Source: Verrucomicrobiia bacterium (GTDB taxonomy: Bacteria; Verrucomicrobiota; Verrucomicrobiia; Verrucomicrobiales; DEV007). Taken from it: 64,000 nt of DNA. The notes below the pieces were generated by a model. The model ran no database searches. It saw nothing but the letters and a program-made list of their open reading frames with translations, and was not told where the DNA came from. Position numbers and translations under genes: made by a program. Below, piece by piece: positions 55,357-63,606 of this stretch; the stretch's first letter is position 1, and each line of letters opens with the position of its first letter. The DNA lies in assembly GCA_030427505.1 (NCBI GenBank), contig JAUICH010000002.1, forward strand, positions 267,990 to 331,989. Direction: 5' to 3'.

Positions 55357-55533
55357 AGGCGCAAAGATGCGAAATTTCTAAGAAATGAATATTTAGGTTG
55401 TCTTAACCACTGGGGCAAGCTATTTCGCCCGCCAAACGTCACAACTTGTCATTCGTCACAAAGGACTGATTTTTGACCGGTTTAACCTGCTAAATATCAA
55501 CAGATTACTGAATGATGTGCGACGGGAGGAATC

Positions 55534-55971
55534 CTAGCGGTGGTAGGGCTCGCCCCGCTTCACCGTGTAGGCCCGGTAGAGTTGCTCCAGGAAGACCACC
55601 AGGGCCAGTTCGTGCTGCAGCGTCAGGCGGCTCAGGCTGATCAGACGATCCGCGCCCTTCCGGAACTCTTCGGAGTGCCCGTCCGCTCCGCCGATACAGA
55701 CCGTGACCCGTTTCGTGGAAGCCAGTTCCCACGCATCGATCCACTGGACGAAGTTCTCCGTGGTGGGATTCTCTCCTCGTTCGTCCAGCACCAGCCGGAC
55801 GCTTCCCGCCGCGGCCTGGAGCATCTTCGCTTCCGTCTCTTCGCGTGGGCCGGCTTTCAGGTAGTCGATCTCCACGCCCGTGTAGCGCCGCGCCCGGGGC
55901 AGGTACTCGCCGATGCCCGAGCGCGCGAAGGCGAGAGCCGGTTTGCCCACCGCCAGGATCTTCCATTTCAT
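55534..55971 (-). CDS. rlmH: 23S rRNA pseudouridine-1915 N3-methyltransferase
   Basis: SPOUT-family methyltransferase that modifies helix 69 of 23S rRNA. 145 residues. Typical features: MKWKILAVGKPALAF start, the knotted SAM site around VCIGGADGHSEEFR, and the C-terminal LALVVFLEQLYRAYTVKRGE followed by PYHR. It lies just downstream of glyS on the same strand, but a strong terminator separates them. The 177 bases between it and the multi-PAS gene are AT-rich and hold the promoter region of that gene. Confidence 0.96.
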   Translation of the reverse strand: MKWKILAVGKPALAFARSGIGEYLPRARRYTGVEIDYLKAGPREETEAKMLQAAAGSVRLVLDERGENPTTENFVQWIDAWELASTKRVTVCIGGADGHSEEFRKGADRLISLSRLTLQHELALVVFLEQLYRAYTVKRGEPYHR

Positions 55972-55980
55972 GAGTTTCTG

Positions 55981-56028
55981 AAAAGAAAAACGCTCGGCGG
56001 ACGGGCAGGGGGGGAAGTCCGCTCAGCG
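55981..56028 (-). terminator. Rho-independent terminator of glyS
   Basis: Read on the minus strand: a 12-bp stem with two mismatches (GTCCGCTCAGCG at 56017-56028 against CGCTCGGCGGAC at 55991-56002) followed by TTTTTCTTTT. The stem includes the glyS stop codon. It separates glyS from rlmH. Confidence 0.8.
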
Positions 56029-57603
56029 GATCTTCTCCAGGAGCAACAGTGGCAGGTCCTTGATGGCTACGCGCTCCTGCTTCATGGAATCCCGTTCCCG
56101 CAGGGTCACTGTGTCCGCCAGCTCAGGGCCGTTTTCGCCCAGGGAATCGAAGTCGATGGTTACGCAATACGGCGTGCCGATCTCGTCCTGGCGGCGGTAG
56201 CGGCGGCCGATGGCGGCGGTTTCGTCGTAGAAGACCGTCATCAGCGGCGCCAGCAGATCGCGCACTTCCTTGGCCTTGGCGACCAGTTCCGGCTTGTTCT
56301 TCAGCAGCGGGAAAATACCGCATTTGATCGGCGCCACGCAGGGGGCGAAGTGCATCACCACGCGCACCTCTTCCTTGCCCTTTTCATCGGTGACCGTCTC
56401 TTCGTCGTAGGCCTCGCAGATGAGGGCCAGCACGGTGCGGTCGCAGCCGGCGCTCGGCTCCACCACATGGGGGATGAACTTTTCCTTCGTCTCTTCGTCG
56501 AAGTATTCCAGCGGCTTGCCTGAGTGCTCCTGGTGTTTCGAAAGGTCGTAGTTGGTCCGGTAGGCCACGCCTTCCAGTTCCTGCACGCCGAAGGGAAACT
56601 CGTATTCGATGTCGTAGGTCTTGGAGGAGTAGTGCGCCCGCTCGCCATCCGGTATGTCCAGGATGTGCAGCTTTTCGCGCGGAATGCCGATCGCTTCGTA
56701 GAACTTCAGCCGTTCCTCCAGCCAGTAATCCGTCAGTTCCAGGCCGTCTTCCGCCCGGCAGAAGTACTCGATCTCCATCTGCTCGAACTCCCGGGATCGG
56801 AAGGTGTAGTTCCGGGGGTTGATCTCATTCCGGAAAGACTTCCCGATCTGCGCGATGCCGAAGGGAATTTTCACCCGGGAGCTGTCCATCACGTTCTTAT
56901 ACTGCACGAAGATGGTCTGCGCGGTCTCCGGGCGCAGGTAGGCGATGGACTTCGGATCGTCCTCATCAGCGGAGGCGCCCACCTTGGTCTGGAACATCAG
57001 GTTGAACTCCCGGGGCTCCGTAAGCAGCGAACCCGTGGCGGGGTTGTAGCGCGTGGAATCTGTTACTTCTTCGGTCGCTTCGCCCTTCAAGTCCAGTTTC
57101 TTAGGGGAAATCTGCTTGTCCTTCAGGAAGGTCGCGTAGTACTCCCGCGCGGTCTTGCGGACCTTGTTTTCGTCCCACTCCGGGAGCTGCAGCACGGCAT
57201 AAGGTTTGTCGATAGACCAGCCGCTTTCCTCATGGCTCGCGCCGGTGAACGAATACACCGTGCCGGACTGCGGCTCGATCTGGTCGGCCCGGAGGCGTTC
57301 CTTGGTCAAAAGGTCATCGCACATCGGGTCGGAGAAACCGCCCACGTGGCCCGAGGCCACCAGCACCGGCTTCGGCGTCAGGATGGCGCCGTCCATACCC
57401 ACCACGTCGTCCCGCTCCTGCACGGTCTTCCGCCACCAGTAGTCCTTCAGGTTGCGCTTCAGTTCCGCGCCCAGCGGGCCGTAGTCCCAGCAGCCGTTGA
57501 GCCCGCCGTACAGCTCGGCGGCCTGGAAGATGAAGCCCCGGCGTTTGCACAGGCTGACGATCTTCTCCATTCTGGCGGAGTCGTGGGACTTGGTTTCGCT
57601 CAT
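56023..57603 (-). CDS. glyS: Glycyl-tRNA synthetase, eukaryote-type homodimeric
   Basis: Class II synthetase charging tRNA-Gly. 526 residues from ATG 57603 (the upstream extension is not family-like). N-terminal GFIFQAAELYGGLNGCWDYG and PLGAELKRNLKDYWWRK are diagnostic of the single-chain archaeal/eukaryotic-type GlyRS rather than the alpha2beta2 bacterial type. Motif 2 is in FRNEINPRNYTFRSREFEQM, followed by MEIEYFC. Motif 3 and the anticodon-binding domain lie in the C-terminal third (VVEPSAGCDRTVLALI, then VAPIKCGIFPLLKN). The gene ends inside a strong terminator. This enzyme type occurs in scattered bacterial lineages. Confidence 0.96.
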   Translation of the reverse strand: MSETKSHDSARMEKIVSLCKRRGFIFQAAELYGGLNGCWDYGPLGAELKRNLKDYWWRKTVQERDDVVGMDGAILTPKPVLVASGHVGGFSDPMCDDLLTKERLRADQIEPQSGTVYSFTGASHEESGWSIDKPYAVLQLPEWDENKVRKTAREYYATFLKDKQISPKKLDLKGEATEEVTDSTRYNPATGSLLTEPREFNLMFQTKVGASADEDDPKSIAYLRPETAQTIFVQYKNVMDSSRVKIPFGIAQIGKSFRNEINPRNYTFRSREFEQMEIEYFCRAEDGLELTDYWLEERLKFYEAIGIPREKLHILDIPDGERAHYSSKTYDIEYEFPFGVQELEGVAYRTNYDLSKHQEHSGKPLEYFDEETKEKFIPHVVEPSAGCDRTVLALICEAYDEETVTDEKGKEEVRVVMHFAPCVAPIKCGIFPLLKNKPELVAKAKEVRDLLAPLMTVFYDETAAIGRRYRRQDEIGTPYCVTIDFDSLGENGPELADTVTLRERDSMKQERVAIKDLPLLLLEKIR

Positions 57604-57793
57604 CGTGATTGGTTCCTTTGGGGTAGGCGGGTCGAAAAAGGCAGTCAAGAAACGCTGAGGCCCCCGTTTTAGCAACTCAAAAGCGTAAAGCGAAAAAGGC
57701 AGACCATTCCGGGGTCCAGATGTCGCTTTAGAATCGTTAAGTTGTCTGCTATCCTACGCCATCCGTCCTCCCTGGGCGGCACCGTCACGAGCC

Positions 57794-58873
57794 ATGATGC
57801 ATCCGGAACCCATCTACCGCTGGGAAGACTCCCGGCGGCCCAGCACTTTCAGAACCGAGAACATGCGGAATCTCGGCTGGTGGGTGCTCCTGGCCGTACT
57901 CATATCCGTGCTGCTCCACGTGGCGCTATACCTTTTCCTCGGCGCCATGGAGTGGCACCGCCAGATGAACCCCGGCTTTCGCGAGCAGATCCGCTTCCGG
58001 AACGAGAACAAGCAACTCGTCATCGACCGCGATGCCTTGGAGAATTTCCTTCCCCAGCCCGAGATAAAGCCCGAACCCATCGAGCCCACCAAGATCAGCG
58101 ACATGCCGCTGGTGAACGAGATCCTCGATGAATTCGACCTCATGGAGGAGGTCATCGACCAGGAGGTGAAACTGACTCCGGAGATTAATACCGAGGAGCT
58201 TCTCGGCGTGGAGCGGCCCAAAGCCGCCCAGCAGATTCAAAACCCCGGGGCCATGGCGGGCCCGGTGGAAGTGACGGCCTCCGATCTTTTCAGCGATGAC
58301 ATGAAGGAAATGCGGCAAAAGCTCATCGAGGCGCCGATCGTTTCGAAGGACCAGCCCATCCTCAGCCTGAATCCGGACGAAAAAGACAACCTGCCGGACA
58401 CCGATGATTTCTTCCGCCAGGCCGCGTCCAAGGCCACGCAGGGAAATCCCGATCAGATCATGAAGGGATATAGCGATCTGGACGACCTCATCGGAAAAAC
58501 CGGAGGCGGCCTGCCGGACAGCACCAAACCCGTGCTGATGCCCACCGACCTGCTGTTCGACTACGACAGCGACGAACTGAAAGAGACCGCCAAGCTCAGC
58601 ATGATGAAACTGGCTTTTCTGATTCAGACCAACCCCGGCTCCCGGTTCATCATCGAAGGCCATACCGACTCTTTTGGAGACGACGAGTACAACCGGCAGT
58701 TGAGCCTCCGCCGCGCCTCCGCCGTCCGGGACTGGTTGAAGTCCACCCTCAAGCTCACGGGGAACAACGTCATCGCCGCCGGAATGGGGGAAACCCGTCC
58801 GCTGGTGAGTCCCGACGGCTCCGTGGAAGACCAGGCGCTGAACCGGCGGGTGGAGATCGTCATCAAGAAATAG
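57794..58873 (+). CDS. Inner-membrane OmpA/MotB-domain protein
   Basis: 359 residues; ATGs at 57794 and 57797. One transmembrane helix at about residues 28-50 (LGWWVLLAVLISVLLHVALY), then a long acidic, Pro-rich periplasmic linker (about 75-240). Then a C-terminal OmpA-like domain (about 245-359): LLFDYDSDELKETAKLSM, FIIEGHTDSFGDDEYNRQLS, and ALNRRVEIVIKK, the signature for non-covalent peptidoglycan binding. The single anchor plus OmpA domain resembles TonB-like or MotB-like proteins, but no partner gene is adjacent. Probably links the inner membrane to the cell wall. Divergent from glyS. Confidence 0.85.
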   Translation: MMHPEPIYRWEDSRRPSTFRTENMRNLGWWVLLAVLISVLLHVALYLFLGAMEWHRQMNPGFREQIRFRNENKQLVIDRDALENFLPQPEIKPEPIEPTKISDMPLVNEILDEFDLMEEVIDQEVKLTPEINTEELLGVERPKAAQQIQNPGAMAGPVEVTASDLFSDDMKEMRQKLIEAPIVSKDQPILSLNPDEKDNLPDTDDFFRQAASKATQGNPDQIMKGYSDLDDLIGKTGGGLPDSTKPVLMPTDLLFDYDSDELKETAKLSMMKLAFLIQTNPGSRFIIEGHTDSFGDDEYNRQLSLRRASAVRDWLKSTLKLTGNNVIAAGMGETRPLVSPDGSVEDQALNRRVEIVIKK

Positions 58874-58910
58874 TCCGCGAAAGATCCTTCCGCTGCTGCT
58901 TCGTTTATGC

Positions 58911-59112
58911 CTAGTGCAGTGACCGCCTTAAGATGATGGGTGATTGGCGAGGATTTTTGGCTGGGGGCAAGGCGCGATGAAGGAGGCTATGTGAATCATA
59001 ACTGACTGAAGAGCAACGAAGACCCCAGCCAAAAAGACCGGTTCCCGCCCTGCCGCCAGCGGCTCTTTGTTCAGACCAAGCGCTCATCATTTTAAGGCGG
59101 TCAGTGCACTAG
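58911..59112. mobile_element. MITE-like inverted-repeat element, copy B
   Basis: About 202 bases with 28-base terminal inverted repeats (58911-58938 and 59085-59112, 26 of 28 matching), each ending in CTAG. A second perfect 13-bp inverted repeat lies inside (TTTTTGGCTGGGG at 58954-58966 and CCCCAGCCAAAAA at 59023-59035), so the whole can fold into a long branched hairpin. No coding capacity. The core (ATTTTTGGCTGG, CAAGGCGCG, GAA, GTGA, AACGAAG, CCAGCC) repeats the block order of the element at 4113-4306, although the ends differ. It sits in the 393-base gap between the OmpA-domain gene and the sigma-factor gene; the rest of that gap shows nothing that I recognise. Likely mobilised in trans. 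Confidence 0.75.
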
Positions 59113-59266
59113 CGGCATCATTCTCAAAATTCGTTATCCGGGTGGACGCGGCGGACAAAAAGGTTCGCTCCCAGCAGTCCCGGTGGTAACGTGGCGCCGC
59201 CGGAGGGTCTCAGACAGTCCGGGGGTGTCTTCGTAGTCAATTGTGACTTCATGACCGGCTTTTCTG

Positions 59267-59953
59267 ATGAATAACCCAAAGAGCAGGGCGTCTAACTATT
59301 CGACCAGCCAATCCGCCAGGGAGAGGGCCAAAGCGGAGGAAGCCGGTCAAGCCAGCACCGGCGGCGGCGAGGAATATGAAATCTCCGACGCCGAACTGGT
59401 GGCCAGATGTCAGGACGGAGATATGGCCGCCTTTGACGATCTGGTGACCCGTTACCGGGGAAAGGTTTACGCCATGATCTTAAACATGACTCACAACGAC
59501 GCCGATGCCTGGGACCTGGCGCAGGATGCCTTTATCAAGGCCTGGAAAGCGCTGCCCAAGTTTGAGGCCCGTTCGAACTTTTACACTTGGCTCTACCGGA
59601 TCTGTCACAACGTGACCTACGACTGGTTGCGGAAGAAAAAGATCCGGTCCGAAGGGGCCGAATTTGACGACACCATCCGCAGAGATTTTATCGAACCCGC
59701 GGCCCGCACCGCGCCCGCCGAGGCCATTCAGCCAGACGAAGACGCGGAGCGCAGCGAACTGAGAATCCGCTTGGAGGAAGCCATCGATCAGCTTTCTCCT
59801 GAACATCGGGCCGTGATTTTACTCAAAGAAGTAGAAGGATTTAAGTACAATGAGATTGCCGACTCGGTGGGCTGTTCCGTGGGAACGGTCATGTCTCGTC
59901 TCTTCTACGCCCGCAAGAAACTCCAGGAACTCCTAAAGGACACCGCGCCATGA
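59267..59953 (+). CDS. ECF-family RNA polymerase sigma factor
   Basis: 228 residues. After a 35-residue polar extension come region 2 (ELVARCQDGDMAAFDDLVTR, then AWDLAQDAFIKAWKALPKFE and TWLYRICHNVTYDWLRKKK) and region 4 (LSPEHRAVILLKEVEGFKYN, EIADSVGCSVGTVMSRLFYA, a clear helix-turn-helix). It directs transcription of a stress or envelope regulon. The stop overlaps the next gene's start by four bases (ATGA), so it is translated together with its probable anti-sigma factor. In most such pairs the sigma factor drives its own operon; I did not identify its target promoter here. Confidence 0.95.
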   Translation: MNNPKSRASNYSTSQSARERAKAEEAGQASTGGGEEYEISDAELVARCQDGDMAAFDDLVTRYRGKVYAMILNMTHNDADAWDLAQDAFIKAWKALPKFEARSNFYTWLYRICHNVTYDWLRKKKIRSEGAEFDDTIRRDFIEPAARTAPAEAIQPDEDAERSELRIRLEEAIDQLSPEHRAVILLKEVEGFKYNEIADSVGCSVGTVMSRLFYARKKLQELLKDTAP

Positions 59954-60585
59954 AACCGAACGAAGAAGAAATGCTCACCCAGTGGATTGATGGTGAGCTG
60001 GACGACGCCGAGGTGGCGGAACTGCTCGAAGCCCATCCCGAGTGGAAAGACGCCAAGGCCGAAGCCCAGCGCGTGGGGAACCTGTTGCGCAGTGAAATGA
60101 AGGCCGAAGAAGCGGTGCCGTACCCGGATTTCTTCAATCACCAGATCCGGAAACGGATACTTGAAGAAGAAGAGGAAGCCGCCACCGAACCCGCGGGCTG
60201 GAAGGAACAAGCCGCCCTGTTCCCGTGGTTTACCCGCTTCCGGCTCATTTCCGGTACGGCGTTTGTCGCGCTGCTGGTCGGCTTTGTCGCCATGGTTGCG
60301 ACTTCACCGACGGGGCACACGGAAATTGTCAGCACCTATACGCCCAATCCTGGCGTCACCGCGTCCATGGAGTATTCCGACAGCGCGAAGGCCATGGTGA
60401 TCCGCTTGGACGGTCTGGACGAGATTCCCGCGACGCAGGAAGTGGCCGGATTCCGCGTAAAAAGCTATCAGCCCGATATCGACGCCCGCGCTCTGACCCT
60501 GGAGCCCGCGGATGGCGCCGGCCAAATGCTGGTGCTCAGCGCTGACCGCGCCGGTCTGCCGGAAGTCAGAACCGCCAGCCGCTAA
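59950..60585 (+). CDS. Membrane-bound anti-sigma factor
   Basis: 211 residues. The acidic N-terminus (EEEMLTQWIDGELDDAEVAE) is the sigma-binding type helical domain; the zinc-binding HxxxCxxC motif of many anti-sigma factors is absent. A transmembrane helix lies at about residues 97-118 (LISGTAFVALLVGFVAMVAT), followed by a beta-rich periplasmic domain (IVSTYTPNPGVTASMEYSDS, then AMVIRLDGLDEIPAT). The role is inferred mainly from the four-base overlap with the ECF sigma gene and this topology. The next gene, encoding an exported protein, follows after 63 bases. Confidence 0.8.
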   Translation: MKPNEEEMLTQWIDGELDDAEVAELLEAHPEWKDAKAEAQRVGNLLRSEMKAEEAVPYPDFFNHQIRKRILEEEEEAATEPAGWKEQAALFPWFTRFRLISGTAFVALLVGFVAMVATSPTGHTEIVSTYTPNPGVTASMEYSDSAKAMVIRLDGLDEIPATQEVAGFRVKSYQPDIDARALTLEPADGAGQMLVLSADRAGLPEVRTASR

Positions 60586-60648
60586 GGCTAAGCTGATTGC
60601 CTTATTATTCTTTTTACGAACCTCTCTTTTCCGCCCTTGAAAGCCATC

Positions 60649-61203
60649 ATGCGTCAGTCCGTTCTTCGTATTCTTGCCCTGTGCGGTGTGGCGGTTTTCG
60701 GATTGGCAATTCCCCAGCACGACGTCTGGGCCCAGCAGGGACCGGACGAACCCCGCGTGGCCGCCAACGGCGAGGGAGGGAGTTCCAAGGTCCCACCCGC
60801 GTCAGCCCAGTGCGACGGGCAAGTCTGGGGCGCGCTTTTCATGGGCACCAACGAAGCTTCCAAAGGCACGGAATCGCCGGACCCGGCCTTGGCGAGCCGC
60901 CTGACGGAAGCTTTTGGTCTTCAGCATTTCTACCTGCTGGGCGAACACACGCAGCAGATTTTCAGCGAATACGAATCCTGGGTGGTCCCCTCCAAAGATG
61001 TCTTCCTGAAGATCGACTCCAAAGGACCCACCACGAAGGGCGACGGCGTTAACCTGCACCTCCAGCTCTGGCAGGGAAAAAGCGTTCTCATCAAGACTGA
61101 CGTCGTTCTGCGCGAACAACCCCTCTTCATCCAGGGCCCCAAGTGGGGCGACGGCCACCTCATCATGGTGGTGGAGTTGAAGCCGGAAAAGAAAAAGAGC
61201 TGA
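60649..61203 (+). CDS. Exported protein of the sigma-factor operon, unknown function
   Basis: 184 residues from ATG 60649 (a TTG at 60637 is in frame). The signal peptide is MRQSVLRILALCGVAVFGLA with cleavage near VWAQQGP. The mature protein has no family that I recognise. It includes AQCDGQVWGALFMGTNEASK and a beta-rich C-terminus (GVNLHLQLWQGKSVLIKTDV, then HLIMVVELKPEKKKS). Its position as third gene after sigma and anti-sigma suggests that it is controlled by, or modulates, that system. The 280 bases after it, up to rlmN, hold nothing recognised. Confidence 0.75.
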   Translation: MRQSVLRILALCGVAVFGLAIPQHDVWAQQGPDEPRVAANGEGGSSKVPPASAQCDGQVWGALFMGTNEASKGTESPDPALASRLTEAFGLQHFYLLGEHTQQIFSEYESWVVPSKDVFLKIDSKGPTTKGDGVNLHLQLWQGKSVLIKTDVVLREQPLFIQGPKWGDGHLIMVVELKPEKKKS

Positions 61204-61482
61204 CCTGTGGGGTAAGCGCAAGGTGGAACGCGATCTCCGAGCGCGTTCGCGGAAGCAGAGCATTGCAAGGTTTCGTCTTTGTTTGGACATTCAGTCTGCC
61301 GAAGGCGATTCCGCTTCGTTCCCTTTCTTAGCAATCCGCCCGCCGGCATGAGTCGTGGGACCGGCTCGCGAGTTCCTCGCCCGGAGGTCAAGGACCACCT
61401 TCCGCCACGTCGCGTTTCAAGCGGAGCCCCAGAGACGATGGCAATCGTCCCAACTACCTAAATGAGGCGAAAAACAGAGACC

Positions 61483-62607
61483 TCACCCACCCTTCACCGC
61501 CGTCTCGGAAACAAGCCCTTCCTTGACCTCCTCCTTCAGCCGCAGTTGCCCGCAGGCCGCGCTGATGTCGTGGCCTTTTTCCCGTCTCAGAGTGGCGGGC
61601 ACGCCCCGGCCTTTCAGGATGTTCAGGAAAGATTCCTGCACCGCCTCGCTGGGCCGGTTCCAGGAAAGGCCCTCCACCTGGTTGTAGGGAATCAGGTTTA
61701 CCTTGGCGCTCAGGGCGCGGGCCCGCTTGGCTAAGAGGCCCGCTTGATCGATGGAGTCGTTCACGCCTTCAATCAGGATGTACTCGAAAGTGATCTTCTG
61801 CTTCTTGTGTTGCCGCCAGTAGCGAAGGGCTTCGAACAGGCGCTCGATGGGGTACTTCTGGTTTACCGGCATGATCTTTTCCCGCACCTCGTCGCTGGCG
61901 CCGTGCAGGGAAATCGCCAGCCGGATCTGGAGGGGCTGGTCCGCCAGCTTCTTGATCTGTGGCGCGAGACCGCTGGTGGATACCGTCAGGTGCCGAGCGC
62001 CGATACCGCAGCCCCAGTCCGCGTTAATGATCTCGATGGCTTTGAGAAGATTCGTCAGGTTCGCGAGCGGTTCGCCCATGCCCATGAAGACCAGGTTGTT
62101 CACCTTCTGGCTGGTGATTTCCTCCGCCCGGATGATCTGTTCGACGATCTCGCCTGCCGTGAGGTTCCGCACGAAACCCGCCAGCCCGCTGGCGCAGAAT
62201 TTACAGTCGTAGGCACAGCCTACCTGGCTGGAGACGCACAGAGTGCGCCGGTCGGAAGCTTCCCCATACAGGGCGGGGGAGGCGGGAATGAGCACTGCCT
62301 CCACGTAGCGGCCGTCCCGTAGCTTGAAGAGGTATTTTTTTGTCGTGTCCGAAGAACTCAGGTCTCCCACCGGCTGGAGCGCCTGAAGCTCAAAATGCTC
62401 TTCCAACTTCGTCCGCAGGCCCTGGCCCAGGTTCGTCATTTCTGAAAAGGCCCTTACCCGTTTTCCATACAGCCACCCCAGGATCTGCCCGGCCCGGTAG
62501 GCGGGTTCGCCCTGTTCCTTCAGCCAGATTTCCAGATCAGGCTTGGAGATCCCGTGGATCGCCGGCTTCTCGTTTTCTTTTCCTGAGCCTGATGGTGTCG
62601 CTTCCAT
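61483..62607 (-). CDS. rlmN: Dual-specificity 23S rRNA/tRNA adenine C2-methyltransferase
   Basis: Radical-SAM enzyme methylating C2 of A2503 in 23S rRNA and A37 in some tRNAs. 374 residues. The radical-SAM cluster is C131-C135-C138 (CAYDCKFC), the methyl-carrier cysteines are C352 near the C-terminus (HDISAACGQL) and C124, and VFMGMGEPLANLTNLLKAIE and ISLHGASDEVREKIMPVN are diagnostic. Complete and alone in its transcript. Confidence 0.97.
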   Translation of the reverse strand: MEATPSGSGKENEKPAIHGISKPDLEIWLKEQGEPAYRAGQILGWLYGKRVRAFSEMTNLGQGLRTKLEEHFELQALQPVGDLSSSDTTKKYLFKLRDGRYVEAVLIPASPALYGEASDRRTLCVSSQVGCAYDCKFCASGLAGFVRNLTAGEIVEQIIRAEEITSQKVNNLVFMGMGEPLANLTNLLKAIEIINADWGCGIGARHLTVSTSGLAPQIKKLADQPLQIRLAISLHGASDEVREKIMPVNQKYPIERLFEALRYWRQHKKQKITFEYILIEGVNDSIDQAGLLAKRARALSAKVNLIPYNQVEGLSWNRPSEAVQESFLNILKGRGVPATLRREKGHDISAACGQLRLKEEVKEGLVSETAVKGG

Positions 62608-62829
62608 GTGGCGCCTTGCGCGGTCACTCGTAAATGTTCAAAACCCAATATACCCGCGGTCTTCCGGATAGCTGCGGGAAACCGAACTTCGTTGCCACTC
62701 AGGCCGGTTTTGTCTGAATAGAGGAGGGGTCCGCTCAAGATTCCGTAAAATTCCCTCCGCAATACCGCTGGACATTACCGGCCTCCCGTTCATTTTGGGA
62801 AGCTCCGCCGGATACGGCACTTGCTCACG

Positions 62830-63606
62830 ATGAAAGCCTACCAAATCTTTCAGAATCTTTCCCCCGAACTCGGGCAGGAAATCTTCGCCTACCTGAAAGC
62901 CGACCAGAAGGACGTTTACCAATCCACCCTGGCTTCCCTGGCTGCCCAGCGCAAGCTGCGGCCCGTTTTCATTCAGCGCAAGAAACCGGCGGATCAGTAT
63001 GCCTTTCTCTACAAGACGTCCAAGCTGAAGAGCGCCGACACCCTGGTGGAGCACCTGCTGCAAATCTGGCTGATGCACGCGCACAAGGACCTTTTGACTG
63101 CGTTCCTGGACGGGATCGGCGTGGAACACGATGGAGAAGGCGCGGTGGAAGACCTGCCCGAGACCATCGATCCCAAGAAACTTCAGGCGGTGGCCACCGG
63201 TTTGCTGGAGTCGCACCCGCCGGAAGTGGTCAAAGTTTACCTGCACGTCTTCAACCAACAGCAACCCGGCGGCTGGCCGGAGTTGAACGCCCTGTTTGCC
63301 GAAAACGCGGCCTTCCGCCTGAGCGAGGAAGAAGCCGCCGCCGGTTCGGAGGAGAAGGAAGTTTCCTCGGCACAGGCGGCCCCGGCCAAGGAAGAAGAAG
63401 CCGAGTCTAAGAAGGGCGAAGCGGACACGGAAGCCGAGGCCGAGGCGGAGCCGGAAGAATCAACTGAAGAAAGCGTGGAGAGCGAAGAGGAGGAAGAGAC
63501 CGCCCAAGAGGAAGCCGCCTCCGAAACCGCTCCAGCGAAAAAGGCGAGCTCTGCCGCCAAGAAAGCCGCGCCCGCCAAAAAGGCGGCAAAGAAGAAGTCT
63601 ACCTGA
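62830..63606 (+). CDS. Acidic protein with histone-H1-like C-terminal tail
   Basis: 258 residues from ATG 62830 (a TTG lies nine bases upstream). Residues 1-165 form a folded, helical domain of no family that I recognise (AYQIFQNLSPELGQEIFAYL, then ADTLVEHLLQIWLMHAHKDL). Residues about 170-235 are nearly all Glu, Ala and Ser. The last 25 residues are Lys/Ala-rich (KKASSAAKKAAPAKKAAKKK), as in bacterial H1-like DNA-binding tails. The mix of acidic and basic low-complexity tails is unusual; nucleic-acid or protein binding is plausible but unproven. No signal peptide. Confidence 0.75.
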   Translation: MKAYQIFQNLSPELGQEIFAYLKADQKDVYQSTLASLAAQRKLRPVFIQRKKPADQYAFLYKTSKLKSADTLVEHLLQIWLMHAHKDLLTAFLDGIGVEHDGEGAVEDLPETIDPKKLQAVATGLLESHPPEVVKVYLHVFNQQQPGGWPELNALFAENAAFRLSEEEAAAGSEEKEVSSAQAAPAKEEEAESKKGEADTEAEAEAEPEESTEESVESEEEEETAQEEAASETAPAKKASSAAKKAAPAKKAAKKKST

